Program-made: the position numbers and the translations under genes
Part shown: positions 41,377 to 49,600 of the stretch, one piece after another
How positions within the stretch are numbered: position 1 is the first letter of the stretch
Layout of the letters: every line of letters starts with the position of its first letter
The notes under the pieces: model-generated
Told to the model about the DNA's origin: nothing
Seen by the model: the letters and a program-made list of their open reading frames with translations, nothing else
Databases searched by the model: none
Assembly: GCA_009903935.1 (NCBI GenBank)
Contig: WYEG01000005.1
Location: 1 to 60,252 of the forward strand
Reading direction: 5' to 3'
From: Caldimicrobium sp.
GTDB lineage: Bacteria; Desulfobacterota; Thermodesulfobacteria; Thermodesulfobacteriales; Thermodesulfobacteriaceae
DNA length: 60,252 bases

Positions 41377-42743
41377 ATGGAGGGGAGACCTAAAATTTTA
41401 GTCGTTGACGATGAGAAGTTAACCTTAAAAAACCTAAAGCATGTTTTAACAAAAGAGGGGTATGAGGTTAAAGCGGTTGATAGCGGAGCCTCAGCCTTAC
41501 AGCTCATAAATGACGAGGAGTTTGACCTTGTGATAACAGACCTAAAAATGGAATCCCTGTCAGGATTAGACATCCTCGAAAAGTGCAAAGAACTTCATCC
41601 CGATATAGAGGTAATCGTCATCACCGCTTATGGAAGCATTGACACAGCCATTCAAGCCATGAAGCTCGGCGCCTACCATTACATCACAAAGCCGTTCAGG
41701 CTCGATGAGCTTCGTTTAGTTGTCAAGGAAGCTTTAGAAAAGGTAAGAATTAAAAAAGAAAACCGAAGGCTTAAGGAAGAGTTAGAAAGGATAAAGGGTG
41801 ATAAGGTTCAAATCATCACCCAGAACCCTACGATGAAGAAGATTTTAGAGCTTGCAAGACAGATTGCACCTACCGATTGTCCAGTATTGATCCTTGGAGA
41901 GACCGGGACCGGAAAGGAGCTTTTGGCAAGGTACATCCATCAACATAGCAACCGCAGAGACAAAATCTTCCTTGCCGTAAACTGCGGTGCCTTCACTGAA
42001 GAGCTTTTGGCAAACGAGCTCTTCGGTCATGAAAAGGGAGCCTACACCGGTGCCACCTCAACCAAGAGGGGTCTTTTAGAAGTTGCAGACGGAGGGACGC
42101 TTTTTTTCGATGAAATAACAGAGATGAGCCAAGCTATGCAAGTTAAGTTTCTAAGGTTTTTGCAGGAAAAAGAATTTTTCAGACTTGGTGGGACAGAGCC
42201 AATCCGGGTTGATGTCCGGATAATTGCCGCAACAAACAGAGACATAAAAAAAGAAATAGAACGGGGTCGCTTTAGAGAAGACCTCTACTACCGCTTAAAT
42301 GTAATGACCTTTACTTTACCGCCCCTTGCAGAAAGGAAAGAAGATATCCCCCTTCTATGCTACCATTTTCTAAATAGATATGCAAAAGAGATGAACAAGG
42401 ATGTGAAAGAGATTTCTGAGGATGCGATGGAACTCCTTATGAACTATGATTATCCAGGAAATGTAAGGGAGCTTGAAAACATCATAGCCCGGGCAGTGGC
42501 CTTGACCAATACATCAAGGATAGAGCTTTCTCATCTGCCTGAAGATTTCAAACGGTTCAAAATCATTACCTTTCGCAAAAAAACAGTCCCTTTCTCACCT
42601 TGGAGGAGCTGGAACGGGAATACATAAAGCTTGTGCTAAAAGAAACGGGCGGAAATAAAACCTTGGCTGCTCAAATCTTGGGTATAGACCGAGCTACCCT
42701 TTGGAGAAAGCTAAAGAAGTATGCGTTAGAGGATGAAGAGTAA
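41377..42743 (+). CDS. NtrC-family sigma-54 response regulator, frameshifted before its HTH
   Basis: Receiver domain with acidic pocket VVDDEKL and phospho-Asp55 (VITDLKM) and Lys in ITKPFRL; AAA+ domain with GETGTGKE and the sigma-54 loop as GAYTGA (221-226). The open frame ends at 42627 without a DNA-binding domain. A -1 shift at the seven-A run 42577-42583 restores it: [20 protein letters not shown], then [19 protein letters not shown], ending at 42743, about 455 residues, full length for the family. The shift may be a sequencing error, slippage or a real mutation. It probably controls the divergent exporter operon. Confidence 0.88.
42577..42583 (+). other. A7 run, -1 frameshift position
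   Basis: CGC AAA AAA ACA in the zero frame; re-pairing one base back gives CGC AAA AAA AAC and joins the AAA+ domain to its helix-turn-helix frame. Confidence 0.8.
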
Positions 42744-42818
42744 GCTTAGGGTGGCAGGTTGTTAATGATAATCAAGACCTTCTTAGCTACCCCTTCCGAT
42801 GGGTTTATTATAGACACT

Positions 42819-43694
42819 TCATTGATGTTCCACGTGGAACGCTTTAGACTTTATTAAAAAGCTCCCGTCGCACTTTCCTTTTTCGGCAAGGTCTAAGCCC
42901 TCACGGCAAAGCCCAAAGCTCTTCCTTGCCCCTTTAACCATTTCAATAAGGGGTAAAAGGAGCTTAATTCTTAGCTCGTATGGAAGATACCAGCTACCGT
43001 TTATGCATTCTCCCTTCTCAAAATATAGCTTCTTATAGTCCTTTTCTATTTTGGGGATAGCGGAGACAAGTCTTCTAAAGATTTGTTTTTTAAGCTTTAG
43101 GGTTGAAAAGACGAAGTGGTCAACTACATCTATTAGCTCTTTAACAAGCTCCTTTGCTTCATCCTCGGTTAGGATGGGAAAAACTGGGTCAATGCGGGCA
43201 ATAACCGGTATCCCCGCCTGTTTTAAGTCTTTAAGAGCGTTAATTCGTTCTTCTGCTCTATAGGCGCCGGGTTCAAGAACCTTATCAAGGCTCTTAGTTG
43301 TTATGGTTAGGCTTACCGCACATTCTAAATCCTTTAAAATGTCTACATCCCTCAATACTAAAGGTGATTTAGTGATGATAAGGAGCCTAACGCTTTTCCC
43401 GCTCAGCATCTCAAGAAAGGACCGCGTAAGCCTTAGTTTTCCCTCGAGGGGCTGGTAGGGGTCTGAAGAGTTTGAAAGGCTAATAAGCGAGCCTGAAGGA
43501 AGTTGAGCCAAATCCCTTTCAACCACTTTAGCAAAATCCTTTTTGGGACGAGGATTATAAAAATCTTTAATGTAGACTTGGGCGTAGCAATAAAGGCAGG
43601 AGTGCCCACACCCAGTGTAGGGCTGAAGACTATACTTTGGAGGGCAAAGGCAAAGCCTTGAGCCCCAAGGGTCAAAGGGTCTTAGATAGGTCAT
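42819..43694 (-). CDS. radical SAM protein (SPL-like/Rv2578c-type)
   Basis: 291 residues with the Cx3Cx2C 4Fe-4S motif CGHSCLYC (Cys29, Cys33, Cys36) inside QPYTGCGHSCLYCYAQ, an arrangement seen in spore-photoproduct-lyase-related radical SAM proteins of unknown substrate. SLSNSSDPYQPLE and ARIDPVFP also fit that group. The last codons (FHVEH) are formed by a parS-like palindrome. It lies 6 bp after the Crp/Fnr gene. Confidence 0.85.
   Translation of the reverse strand: MTYLRPFDPWGSRLCLCPPKYSLQPYTGCGHSCLYCYAQVYIKDFYNPRPKKDFAKVVERDLAQLPSGSLISLSNSSDPYQPLEGKLRLTRSFLEMLSGKSVRLLIITKSPLVLRDVDILKDLECAVSLTITTKSLDKVLEPGAYRAEERINALKDLKQAGIPVIARIDPVFPILTEDEAKELVKELIDVVDHFVFSTLKLKKQIFRRLVSAIPKIEKDYKKLYFEKGECINGSWYLPYELRIKLLLPLIEMVKGARKSFGLCREGLDLAEKGKCDGSFLIKSKAFHVEHQ
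42826..42841. promoter_or_regulatory. parS-like ParB-binding site 1
   Basis: TGTTCCACGTGGAACG matches the parS 16-mer core (GTTnCACGTGnAAC) perfectly, with one end base off. It overlaps the 3' end of the radical SAM gene. Confidence 0.8.
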
Positions 43695-43700
43695 CCCTTC

Positions 43701-44378
43701 TCAAAAAAGAAGGCTCCTTAGCTTTGTCATATCCTTAATTCTTACTCTCTTTCCTTCTACACCTATGATGTCTTCTTCCTTTAGTCTTTGGAAGATCCGG
43801 GATAGGGTTTCTGGGGTTATCCCAAGGAGAAGGGCAAGCTGAGACTTAGGAATTGATAGGGTAAACTCTTCCTTTTTTCCCTCTTCGGTTAGTTCCCAAA
43901 GGTAAGCTATGAGCCTTTCTCCAGCCTCTTTTAGCGTTAAATTTTCAATGGTCTTAAGGAGGCTTTTCAATCGCATACAAAGGAGACCGATAAGGTTTAG
44001 CCCAAAATCAGGGTTTCTTTTTAATAGGTTTAAAAGGTTTGCCTTGGGGAAAAAGGCAAGCGTGGCATCAGTTAAAGCTTGGGCGTTAACAGGGTAGGCT
44101 TCGCTTCCTGCAAGAACTACCTCGGCAAAGATCTCTCCTGGACCAAAGATATGAATAACGCCCTCCTTGCCTTTTGGGGAAAGCTTATAAAGCTTCATCA
44201 TCCCGTCAACGATGAGGTAGAAGCCAAGGTCCTTTTCCCCTTCAAAGAAGAGGTGCTCCTCTTTGCTAAGCCTTTTTAGGACTGAGATTTGGACAAGGGC
44301 TGAAAGTAGCTCTGGAGAGAGCCCCTGAAAATAGGGGCTCTCTTTTAAAGCCTTCTCTAAATGGATTTGAGATGACAT
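43701..44378 (-). CDS. Crp/Fnr-family transcriptional regulator
   Basis: 225 residues: cyclic-nucleotide-type beta-roll (about 20-115, with FYLIVDGMMKLYK and FGPGEIFAEV), a dimer helix, and a C-terminal helix-turn-helix (SQLALLLGITPETLSRIFQRL). Only one cysteine is present, so no Fnr-type Fe-S cluster. The effector is unknown; DNR/HcpR-type NO or heme sensing is possible. Genes on both sides are 6 bp away. Confidence 0.88.
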   Translation of the reverse strand: MSSQIHLEKALKESPYFQGLSPELLSALVQISVLKRLSKEEHLFFEGEKDLGFYLIVDGMMKLYKLSPKGKEGVIHIFGPGEIFAEVVLAGSEAYPVNAQALTDATLAFFPKANLLNLLKRNPDFGLNLIGLLCMRLKSLLKTIENLTLKEAGERLIAYLWELTEEGKKEEFTLSIPKSQLALLLGITPETLSRIFQRLKEEDIIGVEGKRVRIKDMTKLRSLLF

Positions 44379-44384
44379 CTAATA

Positions 44385-45284
44385 TTAAGCGAGCTTATAA
44401 TGCTCCCTTAGAACCTTCTTAAGCTGATTAAAGGAGTTTTCGGAAAGTGGGGCAAGGGGTAGCCTTACTTCAGGTGAGCTAATCATACCCATAAGGTAGA
44501 GGGCTTCTTTTGCTGGCACAGGGTTTGTCTCTATGAAAAGGATTTTAAAGAGGGGATAGAGATAAAGATGAAGTTCCTTTGCTTTCTCCATATCGCCTAA
44601 GAGGCAAGCGTTCATGAGGTCCGCCATCTCCTTTGGCATGATGTTTGCGGCAACAGAGATAACCCCTCTTCCTCCGACCATCACAGTAAATGAGGCGGTA
44701 AAATCATCGCCTGAAAGCACAACAAATTCCTTTGGGCATTTCAAGATTAGCTCAGTTACCTGCTTCATGTCTCCGCAGGCTTCTTTTATGGCGACGATGT
44801 TTTCAAAGTCTTGAGCAAGCCTTGCTGTGGTTTCAGGAAGAAGGTTTACGCCAGTTCTTCCTGGGACGTTGTAGAGGATGATGGGGATGCGGCAGTTTTT
44901 GGCGATGTGCTTGTAATGCTCGTAAAGACCGTTTTGGGTTGGCTTGTTGTAGTAGGGGGTGACTATTAGAGCGGCATCAGCTCCCATCTCCTCTGCCATC
45001 TTGGTTAGTTCCAAAGCCTTTGCGGTGTCGTTTGTCCCTGTGCCAGCGATAACTGGAACCTTGCCTTTGGCTTCCTCTAAAGCTATCTCAAGAAGCCTCT
45101 TTTTTTCCTCCTTGGTTAGGGTTGCAGACTCTCCCGTTGTTCCTGAGACTAAGATACCATGCGTTCCAGAGTTGAGATGCCATTTGACTAAGTTCCGGAA
45201 GGATTCTTCATCTATTTTGCCATCCTTAAAAGGGGTGACCAAAGCTACGATCGAGCCTTTTAGGTATTCCGCTCGATAACTCAT
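44385..45284 (-). CDS. dapA: 4-hydroxy-tetrahydrodipicolinate synthase
   Basis: 299-residue TIM barrel that condenses pyruvate and aspartate semialdehyde in lysine and peptidoglycan synthesis. Schiff-base Lys167 is in VAIKEACGD, Tyr138 in ILYNVPGR, and the TT pair in VSGTTGES. It sits downstream of dapF with a parS-like site between them; a TAGAGCATG-type context and weak GGAGG precede the start. Confidence 0.97.
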   Translation of the reverse strand: MSYRAEYLKGSIVALVTPFKDGKIDEESFRNLVKWHLNSGTHGILVSGTTGESATLTKEEKKRLLEIALEEAKGKVPVIAGTGTNDTAKALELTKMAEEMGADAALIVTPYYNKPTQNGLYEHYKHIAKNCRIPIILYNVPGRTGVNLLPETTARLAQDFENIVAIKEACGDMKQVTELILKCPKEFVVLSGDDFTASFTVMVGGRGVISVAANIMPKEMADLMNACLLGDMEKAKELHLYLYPLFKILFIETNPVPAKEALYLMGMISSPEVRLPLAPLSENSFNQLKKVLREHYKLA

Positions 45285-45380
45285 GCTCTACCTCCAACAG
45301 AGTTTTTTTAAGCTATTTTTCTATATTGCCTTTAAAAACGATTTTTTCAAGACTAAGCTGGAAATAGGCTGTCTATTAAA

Positions 45381-45396
45381 TGTTCCACGTGGAACA
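45381..45396. promoter_or_regulatory. parS-like ParB-binding site 2
   Basis: TGTTCCACGTGGAACA is a perfect 16-bp palindrome of the parS type, in the intergenic DNA between dapF and dapA, 2.5 kb from site 1. Confidence 0.87.
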
Positions 45397-45408
45397 ATGT
45401 TAGACTTG

Positions 45409-46269
45409 TTAGTAAAGGGCATCTTCAAAGATTTGAAAGCTAAAAAGATACTTTGTGTCTCCTTCGAGGAAGAGGTCTTCACCTTCTAAAGCGATGGTGA
45501 GCCACTCTCCCCCTTTGGTTAAGACTGGAACTTCTCCTTCGATTAAGCCAAGCTTTAGGGCAACATAGGCTGAGGCAGAGGCTCCGGTTCCGCAGGCTAA
45601 GGTCTCAGCCTCAACGCCTCGCTCATAGGTCCTAACCTTAAGATAACGTTTTCCATCTTCTTCGCAGAGCTCAACGAAGTTCACATTCGTTCCAGCTGGG
45701 GCAAACATCTCGTGATAGCGTAAAGTTCTTCCAAGCTTTTCTACCGGAGCTTGGGAGACATCTTCCCAGAAGAGCACAAGATGAGGGACGCCGGTGTTAA
45801 CAAAATGAGCTAAGTAAATGTCGTGCTCGGTTTTTACAGCAAGGTTAAGCTTTAGGTCCTTGGGAGTTGTGAGCTTAACCCTTACTCGTTTGCCCTTGAC
45901 CTCAGCTTTTATGACCCCAGCTTTGGTTTCAAAGCTTAAGGTTTTATCGCAGAGACCAAGCTCAAATAGGAGCCTTGCAAAGCATCTTGCACCGTTTCCA
46001 CACATCTCAGCTTCGCTCCCATCAGAATTAAAGAAGCGCCATGAAAATTGAGCCTCAGGCGATGAGGCTTTTTCAACAAGGATAAAACCATCAGCAGAGA
46101 CCGAAAACTTTGGACGGCAGAGGGCTTTAGCCAAGGTTGAACCTTCAGCGTCTGCATCTATCTCCTTATCAAGGTTTAGAAGGAAGATAAAGTCGTTCCC
46201 AGATGCTGAGAGCTTATAAAAGGTCTTATCCTTAAGCTTTGAATAAAGATTTTTTAGGTCTATACTCAT
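45409..46269 (-). CDS. dapF: diaminopimelate epimerase
   Basis: 286 residues; interconverts LL- and meso-diaminopimelate. Both catalytic cysteines are present: Cys90 in EMCGNGARC and Cys226 in LACGTGA. The duplicated fold is evident (SASGNDF and SDGSEAEM in the first half, PAGTNVNF in the second). It shares direction with dapA, 124 bp downstream. Confidence 0.97.
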   Translation of the reverse strand: MSIDLKNLYSKLKDKTFYKLSASGNDFIFLLNLDKEIDADAEGSTLAKALCRPKFSVSADGFILVEKASSPEAQFSWRFFNSDGSEAEMCGNGARCFARLLFELGLCDKTLSFETKAGVIKAEVKGKRVRVKLTTPKDLKLNLAVKTEHDIYLAHFVNTGVPHLVLFWEDVSQAPVEKLGRTLRYHEMFAPAGTNVNFVELCEEDGKRYLKVRTYERGVEAETLACGTGASASAYVALKLGLIEGEVPVLTKGGEWLTIALEGEDLFLEGDTKYLFSFQIFEDALY

Positions 46270-46321
46270 TTAATGTCAAATTTTATATAAATTAGAATAA
46301 ATGTCAAGTTTTTTTCTCAAC

Positions 46322-46605
46322 TCAAGCCTCCTTTTCTTGAAACCCCGAACGCAAGCCGAGGGGTCCCTCGGCGCATACGCGCCTTGGGATGACACTGTGG
46401 GGAATGTCGCCCCGAGCCATCAGGCGAGGGGTCTCTATGTAAGACACTATCCCGAACGAAGTGAAGGATGCCTTTCTATCGCTCGGTAGGACGGAGTGGG
46501 GCGTGGATGCCTCTCTATTGCTTGGCAAGCCGAAATAGGGGGCTTTTATTGAAACTACCCCAGTTCTTTTGGGGGCTATTTCAATAAGATTTTCTTTGTT
46601 CCCCC
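46322..46605 (+). repeat. dispersed GC-rich repeat element, copy D
   Basis: Contains CGCAAGCCGAGGGGTCCCTC, GGCGCATACGCGCC, GTCGCCCCGAG, CCGAACGAAGTGAAGGATGC, two GATGCCT...ATCGCTYGG units, then GGGGGCTTTTATTGAAACTA and a matching inverted tail (GGGGGCTATTTCAATA) that forms a hairpin at 46548-46590. It is a longer or compound copy and fills most of the gap upstream of tRNA-Leu. Confidence 0.8.
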
Positions 46606-46649
46606 TAATTGGTCTTAAAAAAATGTCTATTGAGATCCCTTCCCGATGC

Positions 46650-46678
46650 TTGACCCCTTTTAAAACAAACAGTATTAT
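46650..46678 (+). promoter_or_regulatory. promoter of tRNA-Leu
   Basis: TTGACC (46650-46655), 17-nt spacer, TATTAT (46673-46678), ending 10 bp before the tRNA. Confidence 0.75.
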
Positions 46679-46688
46679 ATGATATACA

Positions 46689-46772
46689 GCCGAGGTGGCG
46701 GAACTGGCAGACGCGCTGGATTCAGGATCCAGTGGGCGTTAGCCCGTGCGGGTTCGACTCCCGCCCTCGGCA
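46689..46772 (+). tRNA. tRNA-Leu (anticodon CAG)
   Basis: Class II tRNA. Acceptor GCCGAGG pairs with CCTCGGC, discriminator A. The anticodon loop TTCAGGA gives CAG. The variable arm GGGCGTTAGCCC and T-arm GCGGGTTCGACTCCCGC are regular; CCA is not encoded. Confidence 0.95.
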
Positions 46773-46799
46773 CTTAAACCTATAAAGGGGGCTGAAGCT

Positions 46800-47273
46800 A
46801 TGGGGCTTCAAAAACTTATAACTACTTACATCCCACAAGGTGTATTTATCATTACCTCAAACGCCGAGGGAAAGATAAACGGAATGACTGCGGCTTGGGT
46901 TTCTCAAGTGTCTTTTAAGCCACGACTCCTTGGAGTAGCAATTGCTCCCCAGCGCTACACCTTTGAGCTTATCCAGGCAAGCAAAACCTTCGGTATTAAC
47001 GTCCTTGCTGAAAGTCAAGTTGACCTTGCCAAACACTTTGGCTTTAAAAGCGGAAGAAAGATAAACAAGTTTGAAAACATTCCTTATAAGCTTAGCAGGC
47101 GTGGTAATCCGATTTTGCTCGATGCCATTGCCTACTTCGATTGCGAGGTTGTGAGCTCCTTTGAAACAGGAGACCATTATGTTGTTGTAGGAGAGGTGGT
47201 AGACTATGAAATTCTAAAGGAAGGGGAAAAGCCCCTGATTTTCCGCTGGGAAGATTACTTTGGAGGGGATTAA
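46800..47273 (+). CDS. flavin reductase-like (FMN-binding) protein
   Basis: 157 residues from ATG 46800 behind AAAGGGGG; a longer frame from 46746 starts inside tRNA-Leu and is rejected. The flavin reductase/DIM6-NTAB split barrel is visible: VFIITSNAEGKINGMTAAWVSQVSFKPRLLGVAI, FGINVLAE and GDHYVVVGEVVD. It probably binds FMN and passes electrons to an unknown partner. It heads an operon with the next four genes. Confidence 0.88.
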   Translation: MGLQKLITTYIPQGVFIITSNAEGKINGMTAAWVSQVSFKPRLLGVAIAPQRYTFELIQASKTFGINVLAESQVDLAKHFGFKSGRKINKFENIPYKLSRRGNPILLDAIAYFDCEVVSSFETGDHYVVVGEVVDYEILKEGEKPLIFRWEDYFGGD

Positions 47274-47278
47274 GACCA

Positions 47279-47893
47279 ATGATGGAAGAGGATAAGCTTC
47301 TTCGTTTTCACGAAAGGCTTAAAGACTTTGTAAGCAAACATCTAAACCTTTTTTTAAACATCGTGGGCATTCTTGCCCTTCTTATTCTCCTTGGGTTTGG
47401 TTATAACTATTACAGTAAAAAAAAGGAAGAGAAAGCCTTTGCTGAGCTTTTTTCTCTTCTTAAACAAGGGGGGACGGAGGCTTCTCTTCTTAGCTTTGCT
47501 GAGAAAAACTCTAATACCGAAGCTGGGAGGCTTGCCCTCATCTACCTTTGGAATTCAGCCTTAAATCGCGGGGATGCAAACTCAATCTTAAAGCTTGCTG
47601 AAAAGCTTGAAAAGAGCTTGAGCTCCCAAGGAAAAGTCTTTGTTAACTATGCCAAGGCTAAGACCTTTGAGGAGAAGGGAGATTTGGACACAGCTCTTAA
47701 GATTTACGAGTCCATAAGCAAGGAAGCCGGCCATATAAAGGAGCTTCTCTACCTTGATTTGATAAGGCTAAAGGAGGCAAAGAAAGATAAAAAATCAGCG
47801 GCAAACCTTGCTCAAGAATTTCTAAAAAATTATGGGAACTCAACTTTGGCTGGCTATGTTTTGGCAAAGCTAAAGGAGCTTTCTGGCTCCTAA
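47279..47893 (+). CDS. membrane-anchored TPR protein (YfgM-like)
   Basis: 204 residues: an N-terminal cytosolic stub, one TM helix (LFLNIVGILALLILLGFGYNYY) and a helical tetratricopeptide-like domain outside the membrane (YAKAKTFEEKGDLDTALKIYESI). This matches the YfgM/TPR_21 layout of SecYEG-associated periplasmic chaperones. It begins 5 bp after the flavin reductase gene. Confidence 0.75.
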   Translation: MMEEDKLLRFHERLKDFVSKHLNLFLNIVGILALLILLGFGYNYYSKKKEEKAFAELFSLLKQGGTEASLLSFAEKNSNTEAGRLALIYLWNSALNRGDANSILKLAEKLEKSLSSQGKVFVNYAKAKTFEEKGDLDTALKIYESISKEAGHIKELLYLDLIRLKEAKKDKKSAANLAQEFLKNYGNSTLAGYVLAKLKELSGS

Positions 47894-47915
47894 GTAGGCT
47901 TAAAGGAGAAGGCTT

Positions 47916-48413
47916 ATGCCCTTTTCAATCCTAAAGCAGATCGCTGAAGAAAGGATTAAAGAAGCCATGGAAAGGGGGGAATTTGAGTGCGAGGAGTATA
48001 AAGGAAAGCCCCTTGACCTTCGGGAAGACCCTTTTGTTCCCGAGGACTTGCGGGTTGTGTATCGCATTCTTAAGAATGCAGGCTTTCTTCCTAAGGAAGT
48101 TGAGCTAAGAAAAGAGATCTATCAAACGATAGAGGAGCTTCTTGACGAGGAGCATCAAGAAACCTATCAAAAGGTGAGAAAGCTTTCCGCCCTTCTTTTT
48201 CATCTAAACCAAATTCGGGAAAGACCACTCAACATTCAGGACGAGGAATACTACGCTAAGGTGGTAGAAAAGATAAAAGTAGCTAAAAAGATAAAGCTTG
48301 AAGAAGGCTCATCGTCTTCCAAAGGTAAGCCCATAGATTTTTCAAGGCTCCAAACTCTGCTTTCCATAAAAAGCTTTTATCGCAGGGGCGGTGGCAGCTC
48401 ATCTAAACGGTAA
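47916..48413 (+). CDS. DUF1992 (DnaJ-homologue C28-type) protein
   Basis: 165 residues with the family opening ILKQIAEERIKEAMERGEF and EEYKGKPLDL, followed by VPEDLRVVYRILKNAGFLPKEVELRKEI. Function unknown although the domain is widespread. The C terminus is Ser/Gly/Arg-rich and probably disordered. It lies 22 bp after the TPR gene. Confidence 0.88.
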   Translation: MPFSILKQIAEERIKEAMERGEFECEEYKGKPLDLREDPFVPEDLRVVYRILKNAGFLPKEVELRKEIYQTIEELLDEEHQETYQKVRKLSALLFHLNQIRERPLNIQDEEYYAKVVEKIKVAKKIKLEEGSSSSKGKPIDFSRLQTLLSIKSFYRRGGGSSSKR

Positions 48414-48439
48414 GCTCAAGGTTTAATAGGACTTCAAAG

Positions 48440-49600
48440 GTGGGTCTTAAGCCTGACGAATATTATATGAAGATTGCTATAAGGGTTGCTTCACTTGGGC
48501 TTGGGTATACTTCGCCCAATCCTGCAGTAGGAGCGGTGCTTGTTGACCCAAAAACAGGAGTGGTCGTAGCTAAGGGTTATCACAAGGCTTATGGCTTGCC
48601 TCATGCTGAAGTAGAAGCCATAGAGAAGGCAAAGGAGAAGGCAAGAGGGTGTTATCTTTATGTAACGCTTGAGCCTTGCTGTCATCATGGAAAGACTCCA
48701 CCTTGCACTGAGGCTATTCTTAGGGCTGGGATAAAGAGGGTTGTTTGCGCAATCAAAGACCCAAACCCTATTGCCTGCGGAGGCTTATCTTTCCTTCAAA
48801 GCCACGGTATTGAAGTAAAAAGCGGTGTTTGTGGAGAAGAAGCTGCCTATCTTACCCGCTTTCATCTAAGCCGGGTCATTCGGAAAAAACCTTGGGTGAT
48901 GATGAAGGTTGCGGCAACGCTTGACGGAAGGATCGCAACCTCAACCGGTGACTCAAAATGGATAACGGATGAGCCTGCAAGAAAGTTTGCCCATAAGCTA
49001 AGATCCATAGCCGATGCCATCCTCGTAGGAAAAAACACAGTGCTGAAAGACGACCCGGAGCTAACAGTCCGAATGGTAAAAGGGAAAAATCCTATAAGAC
49101 TTATCCTTGATACTCATCTTAGCTTAACCCCGGATTACAAGGTTTTTGAGGTTGACGAGACAAAACAAACCATCATCTTTTGCGGAGAAAACGCTCCTAA
49201 GGAAAAGGAGAAGCTTTTTGTTCAAAGAGGGGTAGAGGTAGTCCGGCTTCCCTGCGGAGAGAATGGGGAGGTTGACTTAAAGGCTTTGCTATCCTATTGC
49301 CAGGACCGGAGAATAACTTCCATCCTTGTTGAGGGCGGGGGCAAAGTTCATGGTAGCTTTCTCAAAGAGGGGCTTTACGATGAGGTCTTTTTTATGTATG
49401 GTCCTATGATTATGGGAGACCCTCTTGGAGTTTCGGCAGTCAGCGCTAAACCTTTAACAAACCTTAGCGAGGCAACAAGGCTTTTTCAGATTAAGATTAA
49501 ACGGTTTGGAAATTCTATCCTTATACACGGCTTAACTGAAAGCGGATTAGACTTAATACAAAGGGCTGTAAAGAATTCTATAGATACCTCATCATCTTAG
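48440..49600 (+). CDS. ribD: bifunctional riboflavin deaminase/reductase RibD
   Basis: 386 residues. The N-terminal deaminase has the zinc site HAEVEAI (His55, Glu57) and PCCHHGKTPPC (Cys80, Cys89), converting the pyrimidine amine; the C-terminal reductase has KVAATLDGRIATSTGDSKWIT and ILVEGGGKVHGSFL. It starts at a GTG behind AAAGG. No riboflavin riboswitch or other rib genes are visible beside it. Confidence 0.96.
   Translation: MGLKPDEYYMKIAIRVASLGLGYTSPNPAVGAVLVDPKTGVVVAKGYHKAYGLPHAEVEAIEKAKEKARGCYLYVTLEPCCHHGKTPPCTEAILRAGIKRVVCAIKDPNPIACGGLSFLQSHGIEVKSGVCGEEAAYLTRFHLSRVIRKKPWVMMKVAATLDGRIATSTGDSKWITDEPARKFAHKLRSIADAILVGKNTVLKDDPELTVRMVKGKNPIRLILDTHLSLTPDYKVFEVDETKQTIIFCGENAPKEKEKLFVQRGVEVVRLPCGENGEVDLKALLSYCQDRRITSILVEGGGKVHGSFLKEGLYDEVFFMYGPMIMGDPLGVSAVSAKPLTNLSEATRLFQIKIKRFGNSILIHGLTESGLDLIQRAVKNSIDTSSS

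Noticed and set aside
42628-42743. In-frame UGA as a selenocysteine codon to explain the short activator
   Set aside because: The missing domain is in a different frame, so read-through of a stop cannot restore it; a -1 shift can.
46746-46799. Longer N terminus for the flavin reductase
   Set aside because: It would begin within tRNA-Leu; ATG 46800 has a good ribosome-binding site.
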